This document shows positions 15,601 to 22,312 of a stretch of DNA of 64,000 nt, one piece after another (within the stretch, counting starts at the first letter, position 1; the number at the start of each line of letters is the position of its first letter). Origin of the DNA: Flavimaribacter sp039888615 (GTDB lineage Bacteria > Pseudomonadota > Alphaproteobacteria > Rhizobiales > Rhizobiaceae); the NCBI GenBank assembly GCA_039888615.1, contig JBDQQS010000002.1, one strand, 5' to 3'. Under the pieces are notes generated by a model. That model was not told the DNA's origin and searched no databases. It worked only from the letters and a program-made list of their open reading frames with translations. A program made the position numbers and the translations under genes.

Positions 15601-18477
15601 TGAAGCGGATCCGGATGTGATCAGTTCTTCCAGGCGCGCGGACGAGGAACTCAAAGTCTGTTCCAGTTCCGAAGCGCTCTGCTGGGCGGTAAGGCTGATG
15701 GAAGAGGTTCCCGAAGCGATAAGGTTTTCCAGGCGATCCGAGGATGCGCCGAGGGTCTGTTCGATCGCACCCACGCTCTGTTCTGTGGTGTGCTGGATCG
15801 ACGATGTGCCGGTGCTGATCAGGTCTTCGAGGCGTTCTGTCGAAGAACCGAAGGTGCTTTCGATCGCGCCTGCGCCCTTTTCGGCCGCCTGGTTCAGCGT
15901 GGAGGCCCCGTTGTCGATCAGCCCCTCGAGCCTGTCGGTAGAGGCGCTGATGCTCTCGCTGAAGCTGCTTGTTCCCTGCTCAACGGCGCGGTTCAGCGTT
16001 GATGCGCCGGTGTTTATCAGACTTTCAAGCCTGTCAGTGGATGCCCCGATGCTTTCGCTGAAGCTGCTGGTTCCCTGTTCCACGACCTGTCCAAGCGAGA
16101 TCGTGCCGTTGTCGATCAGGTTCTTGAGACGCTCGGCGTTGCCGCTGAGCGTTGTTTCCAGCTTTTGGGAACTCTCGGTGGTGGCGTTGTTGATTGCGGC
16201 CGTTCCGAAGCTGATGAGGCCCTCCAGCCGTTCAGCGTTTGCCGAAAGCGTCGATTCAAGTTCGCGGTTGCCGCTGGTGGAGGCTTCGTTCAGATCCGAC
16301 ACGCCGCGGCCGATGAGGCTTGCGAAATTGTCGGCGCTTTCTTCCAGCTTGGAGGCGAGCGCTTCCGTCTGGCCGCTGACGGCGCCGGAAATGGTCGCTG
16401 CGCCGTCCTTGAGCAGGATGTCCACGCGCTCGGAGGTGTCGGACAGAGCGCGTTCGACCGCGCCGACCTTTTCCTCGATCTTGCTGGTGATATCCTCGCT
16501 GCTCCGGGACAGATTGTGCTCGAGCTCCTGCGAACGCTGGGTAAGCGACTCGTCGAGTTGACGCGCGCGCTGGTCCAGAGATCCGTCGATCTGGCGCGTA
16601 TGCCTGTCGAGATATTCGTCGATCTGGCTGGTTCTCTCGCTGAGCGAATCCTCGAGATGGCGCGTGCGCTGGTCCATGGACTCGGCGATTTGCTGGGCGT
16701 TTGTGCTCAGGATCGAGTCGATGGAGCCGCTGGTGTGCGACAGCGTATCGTTGATCGCAACAAGGCTTTCACCCAGCTTGTCGGCAAGAGTTCCGCTGCG
16801 CTGGTCGAAAGCGGTAGTGAACTGCTTGACCCGATCGTCGAACGCGGAGTTGAGCTGCGAAATGGTTCCCTGCAGACGGTCTTCGAAGAAGCTGGACCGG
16901 GTGTCCAGGTCGTTCATCGCGTCTTCGGTGTGCTGCTGCAGGCTCTGCCTGAAATTCACGGCCTTTTCGTCGAGACGCTGGTTCAGCGTGTCGATAACGC
17001 CGCCGAGACCTGCGGAGAAGGCCTTCTCGCCGGTGCTTACGCTTTCGGTGATGTCGCGAGTGCGGGCAAGCAGGGTTTCGTTGAGCTGACGCGCGCGCTC
17101 ATTCAGGATCGTGTTGAGCTTCTTCGTATTGTTGTCGATCGAGGAAGCGCGGGTTTCGAACTCGCTCAGAAGCTGCTGACCGTATTCCGAAATCGATCCA
17201 TGAAGGACTTCAAGGCGGCTGTCGAACTCCTCGGCCAGCGTGCGTCCGGAATTGCCGAACGCAAGCATCAGCGCCTCGAGGCGCTTCTGCAGAAGTTCTG
17301 CTACCGACTCGGAGACTTCCTCCGCCTGTGTCGAGAGTTGGGTCGTTCTCGTATCGACAAGCGCGGCGGCGGCCTTGCCGGACGTCGAGATCTTGTTCGA
17401 GATGTCGTCGCCCGCCGAATGCAATTCCTCGCGCAACTGCTCGTGCGCCTTGACGATACGCGCGCGCACCCGCTCGGAGTGCGCGATGATGGCTTCACGC
17501 TCATTGCCGAGACCTTCGACGAGGTTGCGGATCCGCACCTCGTTGTCCGAATAGCTCTGTTCGAGCGCGCTGATTTCGGAATGGACCAGCGTTTCCAGTT
17601 CGGAGGCGCGTGCGATGGTCCGCTCGATGCCGTCATTCATTGCCGATACTTCGCGGCGGATCGCCTGGCCGACGCTGGTGATGTTGTCGGCCGCGATGTT
17701 TTCCGGTTCGGAGAGACGCAACGCCAGTTCGGTCATCGAACGCGCAACGGAACGCATTTCCTGTGCGCGCGCGATCATCATACCAAAACCGACGATCATC
17801 ATCGCCGGCAGCACGATCGTGGCGATTGCGCCGAGGATGTCCGGATTGGCGGACAGATTGGCGAAGGTGGAGAAACTCCAGATGCGCGATCCGTATACCA
17901 TTCCTGTCAAAATGAAGCCTGCGACAAGCCAGATGCCGGCCGCGACATAGGCGGTGATGCGCGTTGAACGACCCGAATTGCTGTCCAGGGACTTCAAAAT
18001 GTAGGCTGTTGAACGGCGGCTGTCGTCATTGGCCGGTGCAAAAGCCGGGCCGGATTTGCGCCCCGAACCGGCCTGTGTTCTCTGGTTTTGCTGGCCGGAG
18101 GCGCGTTTCGTGTCCGGTGCGGAATTGGCGACGTCCTGCGGCGTCGCCCGCTGGACGCGGCGTGACTCCGGACGGTCTTGCTGGGAGCGGGTAGCGGGTG
18201 GGCGTTCGCGCTCGCGGCGCGCAACCGGGCGAGCCGGACGCTTGGCGGGCGTCGATTTTTTCGAGGCGCCAGCTTCATCCGGTTCATTGCCGGCTTCGGC
18301 CAGCTCGGCCGCCGCCGAGGCGACCTGGGCTTCCAGGTCTTCCATCGACAGTTCTACGTCTGCGTCACTGTCGGCGTTCGCCGTATTACCTTCGTCAATG
18401 TCGACGTCGCGCAGTGCGTCTTCAAGCGCTTTCAGCGCGTTTTCATCGACCGACTTCCGAGCGTTCTGCTTTACCAT
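12604..18477 (-). CDS. Growth pole ring (GPR / RgsE-type) giant coiled-coil membrane protein
   Basis: 1957 residues. Residues 1-170 are acidic, then Pro/Arg-rich and disordered. Two membrane helices lie at about 173-195 and 213-236. From about 240 to 1720 the chain is continuous helix rich in Ser, Glu, Asn, Leu, including 11-residue repeats (601-666) and fifteen 33-residue repeats (671-1165). A Pro/Ala-rich linker follows, and the last 115 residues form a compact charged domain (from RQVVESLNSLSVD). Two N-terminal TM helices, disordered Pro-rich ends and a central apolipoprotein-like helical body match Agrobacterium tumefaciens GPR (about 2100 residues) and Sinorhizobium RgsE, which form a ring at the growing pole and are needed for rod shape. 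The start has GAGG 8 nt upstream. There is no enzymatic motif. Confidence 0.85.
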   Translation of the reverse strand: MVKQNARKSVDENALKALEDALRDVDIDEGNTANADSDADVELSMEDLEAQVASAAAELAEAGNEPDEAGASKKSTPAKRPARPVARRERERPPATRSQQDRPESRRVQRATPQDVANSAPDTKRASGQQNQRTQAGSGRKSGPAFAPANDDSRRSTAYILKSLDSNSGRSTRITAYVAAGIWLVAGFILTGMVYGSRIWSFSTFANLSANPDILGAIATIVLPAMMIVGFGMMIARAQEMRSVARSMTELALRLSEPENIAADNITSVGQAIRREVSAMNDGIERTIARASELETLVHSEISALEQSYSDNEVRIRNLVEGLGNEREAIIAHSERVRARIVKAHEQLREELHSAGDDISNKISTSGKAAAALVDTRTTQLSTQAEEVSESVAELLQKRLEALMLAFGNSGRTLAEEFDSRLEVLHGSISEYGQQLLSEFETRASSIDNNTKKLNTILNERARQLNETLLARTRDITESVSTGEKAFSAGLGGVIDTLNQRLDEKAVNFRQSLQQHTEDAMNDLDTRSSFFEDRLQGTISQLNSAFDDRVKQFTTAFDQRSGTLADKLGESLVAINDTLSHTSGSIDSILSTNAQQIAESMDQRTRHLEDSLSERTSQIDEYLDRHTRQIDGSLDQRARQLDESLTQRSQELEHNLSRSSEDITSKIEEKVGAVERALSDTSERVDILLKDGAATISGAVSGQTEALASKLEESADNFASLIGRGVSDLNEASTSGNRELESTLSANAERLEGLISFGTAAINNATTESSQKLETTLSGNAERLKNLIDNGTISLGQVVEQGTSSFSESIGASTDRLESLINTGASTLNRAVEQGTSSFSESISASTDRLEGLIDNGASTLNQAAEKGAGAIESTFGSSTERLEDLISTGTSSIQHTTEQSVGAIEQTLGASSDRLENLIASGTSSISLTAQQSASELEQTLSSSSARLEELITSGSASINEAAEQSSGALERTLSSSADRLENLINTGTSGLNQAAEQGANALERTMGASADRLEGLITSGTSAINEAAKSSSSDLETTLSSNTERMAALIREGEAIITNASTEGTQSIANTLGSNTDRLETLLRDGASAVERAVTDNTHALAVTLGSNAERIDGIMRDHSETISNSVVGNTEQLANTLETNAARIDALLSGGSGAIYDTLSKETEELSGRINDGVKALDTVFESNIGRMNQSVEEQMSNMEQRLGTMDSALSTGMQNVNSMIEEQARNLATTLRDTVSETVNQFDTEALRSAQSLQGLGEQFASQLSAAAASYSDAIDSRLSERSESWTNQLADLSTRLVDSENSFLGAAESITSAAMNAEEKIGQQATNFAAQLENSEQAIAARNESIKSVLDEQTRELNSMLAGRSTELSNLIEQKARPLIDRYLESGKEIAAEIEQITLSSTDQLQAQSSALVSALSSRTGETLAAIERAGASLRSDVVSLIEQLGESNTSISHLIENAATTLSSVDTRLVETTEKFNSSATNSAETISNSAQLLESNLAKLDGISGSTLGRIGEIAESFSDHSKVLSTASDLLGAAQSSLANTLDERREALDNLSKGLVERSEEIGVTMRSLEGIVQDAFGKASEKADSTAKQLSGSLSSSMKELSELLSETETRSTNASQNMKQAIKEAVEEAVSRFNGATEEIRRAAGEIREELNTTRSEIKRGVFDLPEETRESTAAMRQAVADQIKALKDLANIVDQSSGLFEHSGPGARPVAAAAAVVAEPVQAQAAPAPQPAAAAQGTGTTGAATARLVEPAKRPTPNTTSSLRGGLGVMDSGGAKPKADAGNASRKSFGEGWVKDLLRGASREEGDTGGEQRASNSNAQSANSSRSRNPRQVVESLNSLSVDIARAIDHDASVELWRRYQAGERDIFTRRLYTLKGQKTFEEIKKKYGQEPEFRSAVDHYISDFEKLLADVSANNRDKSVAQTYLTSDTGKVYTMLAHASGRLK
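14983..16467 (-). repeat. Fifteen tandem 99-bp (33-codon) repeats inside the GPR-like gene
   Basis: In-frame units start at 16467 and recur every 99 bases without indel to 14983 (residues 671-1165). A typical unit is SGALERTLSSSADRLENL followed by INTGTSGLNQAAEQG. Conserved positions are a Leu at unit position 8, (D/E)RL at 13-15, LI at 18-19, G at 22 and a small/charged end. The period of 33 equals three 11-residue turns, the hendecad spacing of apolipoprotein-like amphipathic helices. The units starting at 16071 and 15972 are nearly identical in DNA, suggesting recent duplication. Confidence 0.9.
16480..16677 (-). repeat. Six 11-codon (33-bp) hendecad repeats in the GPR-like gene
   Basis: Residues 601-666 divide exactly into 11-residue units: MDQRTRHLEDS, LSERTSQIDEY, LDRHTRQIDGS, LDQRARQLDES, LTQRSQELEHN, LSRSSEDITSK. 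The strict 11-residue phase (hydrophobic at positions 1 and 8) directly precedes the 33-residue repeats, separated from them by only four residues, and points to a shared elementary unit. Confidence 0.85.
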
Positions 18478-18881
18478 CCCAATGCCTCGTACTCTAAACC
18501 TACCGCCATGGCTTGCGACGGAACAGGGCGCAATGTCCTTTGCCGTCGCTTAATCGGGTGTGCACATATGACAATACTATGTCTATGTTCAGTCTGTCTA
18601 AAACCCGGCTGACCGTCCCATAACGGCTGCCGGCGCTACCCCGTTTTTTCTTTGTGACACAGATATTTGCCACTGACAAATTCTATAAGGTGAATAAGGA
18701 ACGATGTCGCGTGATGATTCATTTCAGGCTTTCGCAATGATTAAAAAAATTTGCGCCATTTCCGGCCTTTACCAACGATTAACCATGTTTACAGTTTTTT
18801 ACCGAATTCCCGGCACATTTAAGGCCTTACCGAGACTTGTGCGCTCCACTGGTCAGGTGGGAACGGGAAAGGACCAAATTC
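18478..18881. other. 404-base divergent intergenic region between the GPR-like gene and the HPt gene
   Basis: It holds the promoters for both genes, though no clean sigma-70 pair is evident. Notable items are a hairpin AACGG...CCGTT at 18622-18645 running into six T residues in total (plus strand), an AT-rich patch around 18735-18755, and TTAACCAT at 18779-18786, which resembles a CtrA half-site. An open frame from the ATG at 18704 (79 codons) crosses into the HPt gene in another frame and is not convincing. The HPt ribosome site AAAGGA lies at the right end. Confidence 0.5.
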
Positions 18882-19262
18882 ATGGCAACTCGTCATCGTC
18901 CGGAAGAACCGCCGGAACTGCTTCACCGGGTCTGTCCATCTAGCGGCCGCCCCATCGATCTCGTGCATCTGGCGCGTCACACGATGGGCGACAAGGACAT
19001 GGAGGCGCATATGCTCGGCCTCTTTGCCCGCCAGGCGCGTTTGTGCGTCAACCAGTTGTGCGGCTCGGCGATCAAGATCAGGAAAGCCGACAGGGTCAAG
19101 GTCGTCCATACGCTCAAATGCTCGGCGACAAGCGTCGGGGCTTTCGGCGTGTCGAAAGTTGCCGAGAGCCTGGAGCACAATCCAAACGATGGCGGCTTGC
19201 GCGAAGCGCTCACAGACGCCGTCATCGACGTCGAAAACTTCATATCGGGTCTGTCCCGCTGA
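18882..19262 (+). CDS. Solo HPt (histidine phosphotransfer) domain protein
   Basis: 126 residues from the ATG at 18882, which has AAAGGA 8 nt upstream (the frame stays open to 18837 without a better site). The helical core from about residue 22 contains VVHTLKCSATSVGAFGVSKV, matching the HPt signature HxLKGSAxxxGA. His76 is the expected phosphorylation site and Cys80 replaces the usual Gly. No kinase or receiver domain is attached, so it would shuttle phosphate between separate proteins of a phosphorelay in the cytoplasm. It is divergent from the GPR-like gene. It is not ChpT, which is larger and has a kinase-like second domain. Its partners are unknown. Confidence 0.75.
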   Translation: MATRHRPEEPPELLHRVCPSSGRPIDLVHLARHTMGDKDMEAHMLGLFARQARLCVNQLCGSAIKIRKADRVKVVHTLKCSATSVGAFGVSKVAESLEHNPNDGGLREALTDAVIDVENFISGLSR

Positions 19263-19508
19263 AGCGATCGTCCTTGCGCAGCGTCGCCAAGGCTGCGTGC
19301 ATGATCCGCGCTGCAGAAGCTGCGGAATAATCGGCAGGCGTTTGTCCGCCAATAAGCGGGCTGGTCGTCGAAATTCCCGCCTGACCTGGAGCGGGCTAAA
19401 ACCATGCTGCTTTGGGCCATGGAACCCGCGTTTCCCGCAACAATGCTTGACTTTCCCGACCGTCTATTTCACTTCGCTCTTTAACAGGAGCATGGAGCCT
19501 ATCAATTT

Positions 19509-19829
19509 ATGACGAAACTGACATTCGTATCCTTCGATGGCGTGCGTTACGATGTTGACGCCGAAGACGGGACATCGGTCATGGAAAACGCAGTGCGCAA
19601 CGGTATTCCCGGCATCGAGGCGGAATGTGGCGGCGCCTGCGCCTGTGCGACCTGTCACGTCTATGTGGATGACGAATGGTCGGAAAAGGTCGGTGGTCCC
19701 GACGTCATGGAAGAGGACATGCTGGATTTCGCTTACGACATGAAGCCCAGTTCCCGGCTTTCATGTCAGATCAAGGTGTCGACGGAACTTGACGGTCTTG
19801 TCTTGCATGTCCCGGAGCGACAGGCCTGA
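19509..19829 (+). CDS. 2Fe-2S ferredoxin (adrenodoxin/FdxB type)
   Basis: 106-residue electron carrier. Cluster ligands are Cys40, Cys46 and Cys49 in the C-x5-C-x2-C pattern (AECGGACACATCHVYV) and Cys86 in RLSCQI, as in the adrenodoxin/putidaredoxin type involved in Fe-S cluster assembly or P450 electron supply. Length is typical. A 246-base gap separates it from the HPt gene, and folP follows after 42 nt on the same strand, so it may be read together with the fol genes. AGGAG lies some 14 nt upstream of the ATG, which is a long spacing. Confidence 0.93.
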   Translation: MTKLTFVSFDGVRYDVDAEDGTSVMENAVRNGIPGIEAECGGACACATCHVYVDDEWSEKVGGPDVMEEDMLDFAYDMKPSSRLSCQIKVSTELDGLVLHVPERQA

Positions 19830-19871
19830 TCCACTTCCGCTACCGGCTCCGTTACTGACGAGGCGACCGGC

Positions 19872-20756
19872 GTGACCATGACAACCCTGCGCGAAGCACT
19901 GGCGACCGCGTTTCGACCGCGCATCTGGCGGCTTGCGCATGGCCGTACCCTGACGGTCGGGCCCCGCGGTCTGCCGATGGCGATCATCAATGTAACGCCG
20001 GATTCCTTTTCTGACGGAGGTCGTTTCAACAACGTCGCGGGAGCGGTTGACGCGGCGAGAAAAGCTTTGGCGCTGGGCGCGACGATCATAGACGTCGGTG
20101 GTGAATCCACGCGCCCCGGAGGCGAAGCGGTCGATGCGGGCACGGAGCAGGCCCGCGTATTGCCGGTCATCGAGGCGATCGCGGCTGAAGGCGAGGCGAT
20201 CATATCGGTGGACACCTATCGCGCCCAAACCGCCCGCCTTGCCGTCGAAAGCGGCGCCCATATCATCAACGACGTCTGGGGTCTTCAGAAAGACCGGGGA
20301 ATCGCAAGCGTCGCCGCCGACACCGGCGCCGGCGTCTGTATTATGCATACCGGGCGCGAGCGCGAGAAGCTTGAAGACATCATTGACGACCAGACCTGGT
20401 TTCTGCGTCGATCACTAGAAGTCGCGCGGGACGCGGGTATCGACGATACGGCTATTGTGCTTGATCCAGGGTTCGGCTTCGCAAAGAACCCGGACGAGAA
20501 CATGCAATTGATCGCGCGTTTTTCCGAGTTGCATGATATCGGTTTTCCGCTGCTGGTCGGCGCCTCCCGAAAAAGATTTCTCGGGGCTGTCACCGGCCGG
20601 GAAATCGCTGCGGATCGCGATATCGCAACGGCGGCGACCACCGCGCTGCTGCGGATGCAGGGAGCCGCCATATTCCGTGTCCATGACGTCGCCGCTAGCC
20701 GCGACGCACTGCGCGTCGCCGACGCCGTGCTCGCGGCTTCCAATTTGGATGATTGA
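19872..20756 (+). CDS. folP: Dihydropteroate synthase
   Basis: Joins p-aminobenzoate to 6-hydroxymethyl-dihydropterin pyrophosphate in folate synthesis and is the sulfonamide target. The 294-residue TIM barrel has the first signature MAIINVTPDSFSDGG (about 36-50), DVGGESTRPG (about 74-83) and the later INDVWGLQ and DPGFGFAK motifs. GAGG lies 8 nt before the GTG at 19872; the ATG two codons later (19878) is the alternative start. folB starts three bases after the stop, and folK follows, giving the usual folP-folB-folK order. Confidence 0.95.
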   Translation: MTMTTLREALATAFRPRIWRLAHGRTLTVGPRGLPMAIINVTPDSFSDGGRFNNVAGAVDAARKALALGATIIDVGGESTRPGGEAVDAGTEQARVLPVIEAIAAEGEAIISVDTYRAQTARLAVESGAHIINDVWGLQKDRGIASVAADTGAGVCIMHTGREREKLEDIIDDQTWFLRRSLEVARDAGIDDTAIVLDPGFGFAKNPDENMQLIARFSELHDIGFPLLVGASRKRFLGAVTGREIAADRDIATAATTALLRMQGAAIFRVHDVAASRDALRVADAVLAASNLDD

Positions 20757-20758
20757 CT

Positions 20759-21124
20759 ATGCTTTATACGATTACTCTTAAAAACTGCGCGTTCTTTGCC
20801 CGTCACGGGCTGTTTGAAAGCGAAGAAAATCTGGGGCAGCGTTTTTTCGTCGACATTGTTCTGAATGTGGAAGCAAGCACGGCCCTTACGGTGGATGATG
20901 AATCGGATGTCGTCGACTACGGCGCCGTCTACGCTTCGGTGACGCGGATCGTGACAAGCGAGCGTTTCCGTCTGATCGAGGCGCTGGCCTGGCGCATCGG
21001 TTCAGTGTTGTGCGAGGAATTCGCAGCCGTGCGTCACGCCCGTATCACGGTGAGAAAACCGAGCGTGCCCATAGAAGGCGTGCTGGATTACGCCGAGGTG
21101 ATGGTCGATCATGCCGCCGATTGA
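20759..21124 (+). CDS. folB: Dihydroneopterin aldolase
   Basis: 121 residues. It cleaves dihydroneopterin to 6-hydroxymethyl-dihydropterin and glycolaldehyde. The family signature KNCAFFARHGLFESEE (about 7-22) with the catalytic-region Glu22 is present, as are VDYGAVY and the C-terminal VTVRKP-like ITVRKPSVP. The ATG at 20759 is two bases after the folP stop, and the end overlaps folK by 14 bases, so the three folate genes form one tightly coupled operon. Confidence 0.93.
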   Translation: MLYTITLKNCAFFARHGLFESEENLGQRFFVDIVLNVEASTALTVDDESDVVDYGAVYASVTRIVTSERFRLIEALAWRIGSVLCEEFAAVRHARITVRKPSVPIEGVLDYAEVMVDHAAD

Positions 21125-21641
21125 CGGTGACCGGTCCGGTTCCCGCGCAACACTGGGGCTCGGCGGAAATGTCGGCGACCCCCGCCGGTCGATGGCAGAA
21201 GCCCTGAAGACCCTCGACGCTGATCCATCGATCGAGGTCGAAGCGGTTTCCCGCCTGTACCGGACTCCGCCCTGGGGTCCGGTGGCGCAAGACTGGTTCC
21301 TGAATAGCTGTGCTGTTGTTCGCACGACAATCGAGCCGTTGCAGTTGCTGGAAAAGTGCAAGGACATCGAACAGGCGCTCAAACGTCAGCGGATCGTTCG
21401 CTGGGGACCGCGGACCATCGACATCGATATCCTCACCTTCGACGATCTGTCACTGGAGAACGAACGGCTGACAATACCGCATCCGCGCATGCAAGATCGC
21501 GGCTTTGTCCTGCTTCCGCTTTCTGAAATTGCGGGTGACGTCCAGGTAAGGGGGAGAACGGTGTCAGACTGGTCGCAGAAATGCGACAAGGAGGGAATTG
21601 AGGTCGCCAGTGAAAACGGAGACTGGTGGCGGGGTTCTTAG
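21111..21641 (+). CDS. folK: 2-amino-4-hydroxy-6-hydroxymethyldihydropteridine diphosphokinase
   Basis: 176 residues. It transfers pyrophosphate from ATP to 6-hydroxymethyl-dihydropterin, the step before FolP. Motifs are LGLGGNVGDP (about 15-24), SRLYRTPPWG, QDWFLNS and the HPPK signature RWGPRTIDIDILTF, whose Asp pair binds the two Mg ions. It overlaps the end of folB by 14 bases and is the last gene of the operon, with the convergent secreted-protein gene ending 8 nt away. Confidence 0.95.
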   Translation: MPPIDGDRSGSRATLGLGGNVGDPRRSMAEALKTLDADPSIEVEAVSRLYRTPPWGPVAQDWFLNSCAVVRTTIEPLQLLEKCKDIEQALKRQRIVRWGPRTIDIDILTFDDLSLENERLTIPHPRMQDRGFVLLPLSEIAGDVQVRGRTVSDWSQKCDKEGIEVASENGDWWRGS

Positions 21642-21649
21642 TCTCTCGG

Positions 21650-22183
21650 CTAACGCCGATCCATTCTCAGTGAACCGACCTTGCTGTTGCGAGTCAACGT
21701 GATGCCGATCACCGGCACAAGCGTTCCCTGCACCTCGACGGAGACGGTGACGTTCATCTGGTTCTGGTCGGTTAGATGGGCAACCATTGCGCCGTCCAGC
21801 TTGGCGCGATTGAGGCCGACGACAATCTTGTTGCCGGAAATCTTGCCCGAAACGATGTCCAGTCCCTTTCCGTCGCCGCCATCCATGAAAGAGCCGGAAT
21901 ATCTGCCGCGGTCGCTGTTGATGGAGGCGGACATTTTCTGTGTGAACATGCCGACCCTGCACTTGCCGTCGAGCAGTAGGCCAACCTTTGCGGTCTCCGA
22001 AGGGCCGCCTTCAAAGTCGCAGACGAATTTGGTGCCCTTGTATTTGCCGGCGACGATTTCACCCGGGCCGCGCCATTTTCCGGCAACGGACTGAAAGAAG
22101 GCGCTGTCGCTTGCCATGGCGACGGTGGAGCCCGTCAATCCGATGGCGAAGGCGCCGGCAGCGATGACACTTCTACAAAACAT
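21650..22183 (-). CDS. Secreted protein of unknown function
   Basis: 177 residues with a clear signal peptide (about 1-24, ending AMAS). The mature part begins FFQSVAGKWRGPGEIVAGKYKG and continues as alternating polar and hydrophobic stretches (KFVCDFEGG, GKISGNKIVVGLNRAKLDG, MNVTVSVEVQGT), suggesting a beta-barrel or lipocalin-like fold. Two cysteines (in FVCDF and GKCRVG) may form a disulfide. I do not recognise the family. The gene converges on folK. In its upstream region a TTAA-N7-TTGA element near 22244-22258 resembles a CtrA site. Confidence 0.6.
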   Translation of the reverse strand: MFCRSVIAAGAFAIGLTGSTVAMASDSAFFQSVAGKWRGPGEIVAGKYKGTKFVCDFEGGPSETAKVGLLLDGKCRVGMFTQKMSASINSDRGRYSGSFMDGGDGKGLDIVSGKISGNKIVVGLNRAKLDGAMVAHLTDQNQMNVTVSVEVQGTLVPVIGITLTRNSKVGSLRMDRR

Positions 22184-22312
22184 TTTCCTTGCCCCCGGGA
22201 GGATCCAGACTCGTCAACCAGAGCATACAATCGTCCGGAATGGTTAATGACGCGTTGATTGACGCCTTTGATGGTAGCAGAAAAACCGGACGCTTGGAAA
22301 TATTCGCCGTTT

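Noticed and set aside
14983..16467. Regular 99-bp repetition considered as a CRISPR or satellite array
   Set aside because: The repeats keep one reading frame without stops, have no unique spacers, and encode amphipathic helix units.
16165..17967. 600-codon plus-strand open frame opposite the GPR-like gene, with further long frames at 13894-14970 and 15497-16561
   Set aside because: They are shadows of the repeat-rich, GC-rich minus-strand gene. They have no ribosome site and the translation is arginine/glycine-rich with no protein-like pattern.
18704..18943. 79-codon open frame with AGGA before its ATG, upstream of the HPt gene
   Set aside because: It overlaps the HPt coding region in another frame, its second half changes to a Ser/Gly-rich shadow composition, and no family is recognisable.
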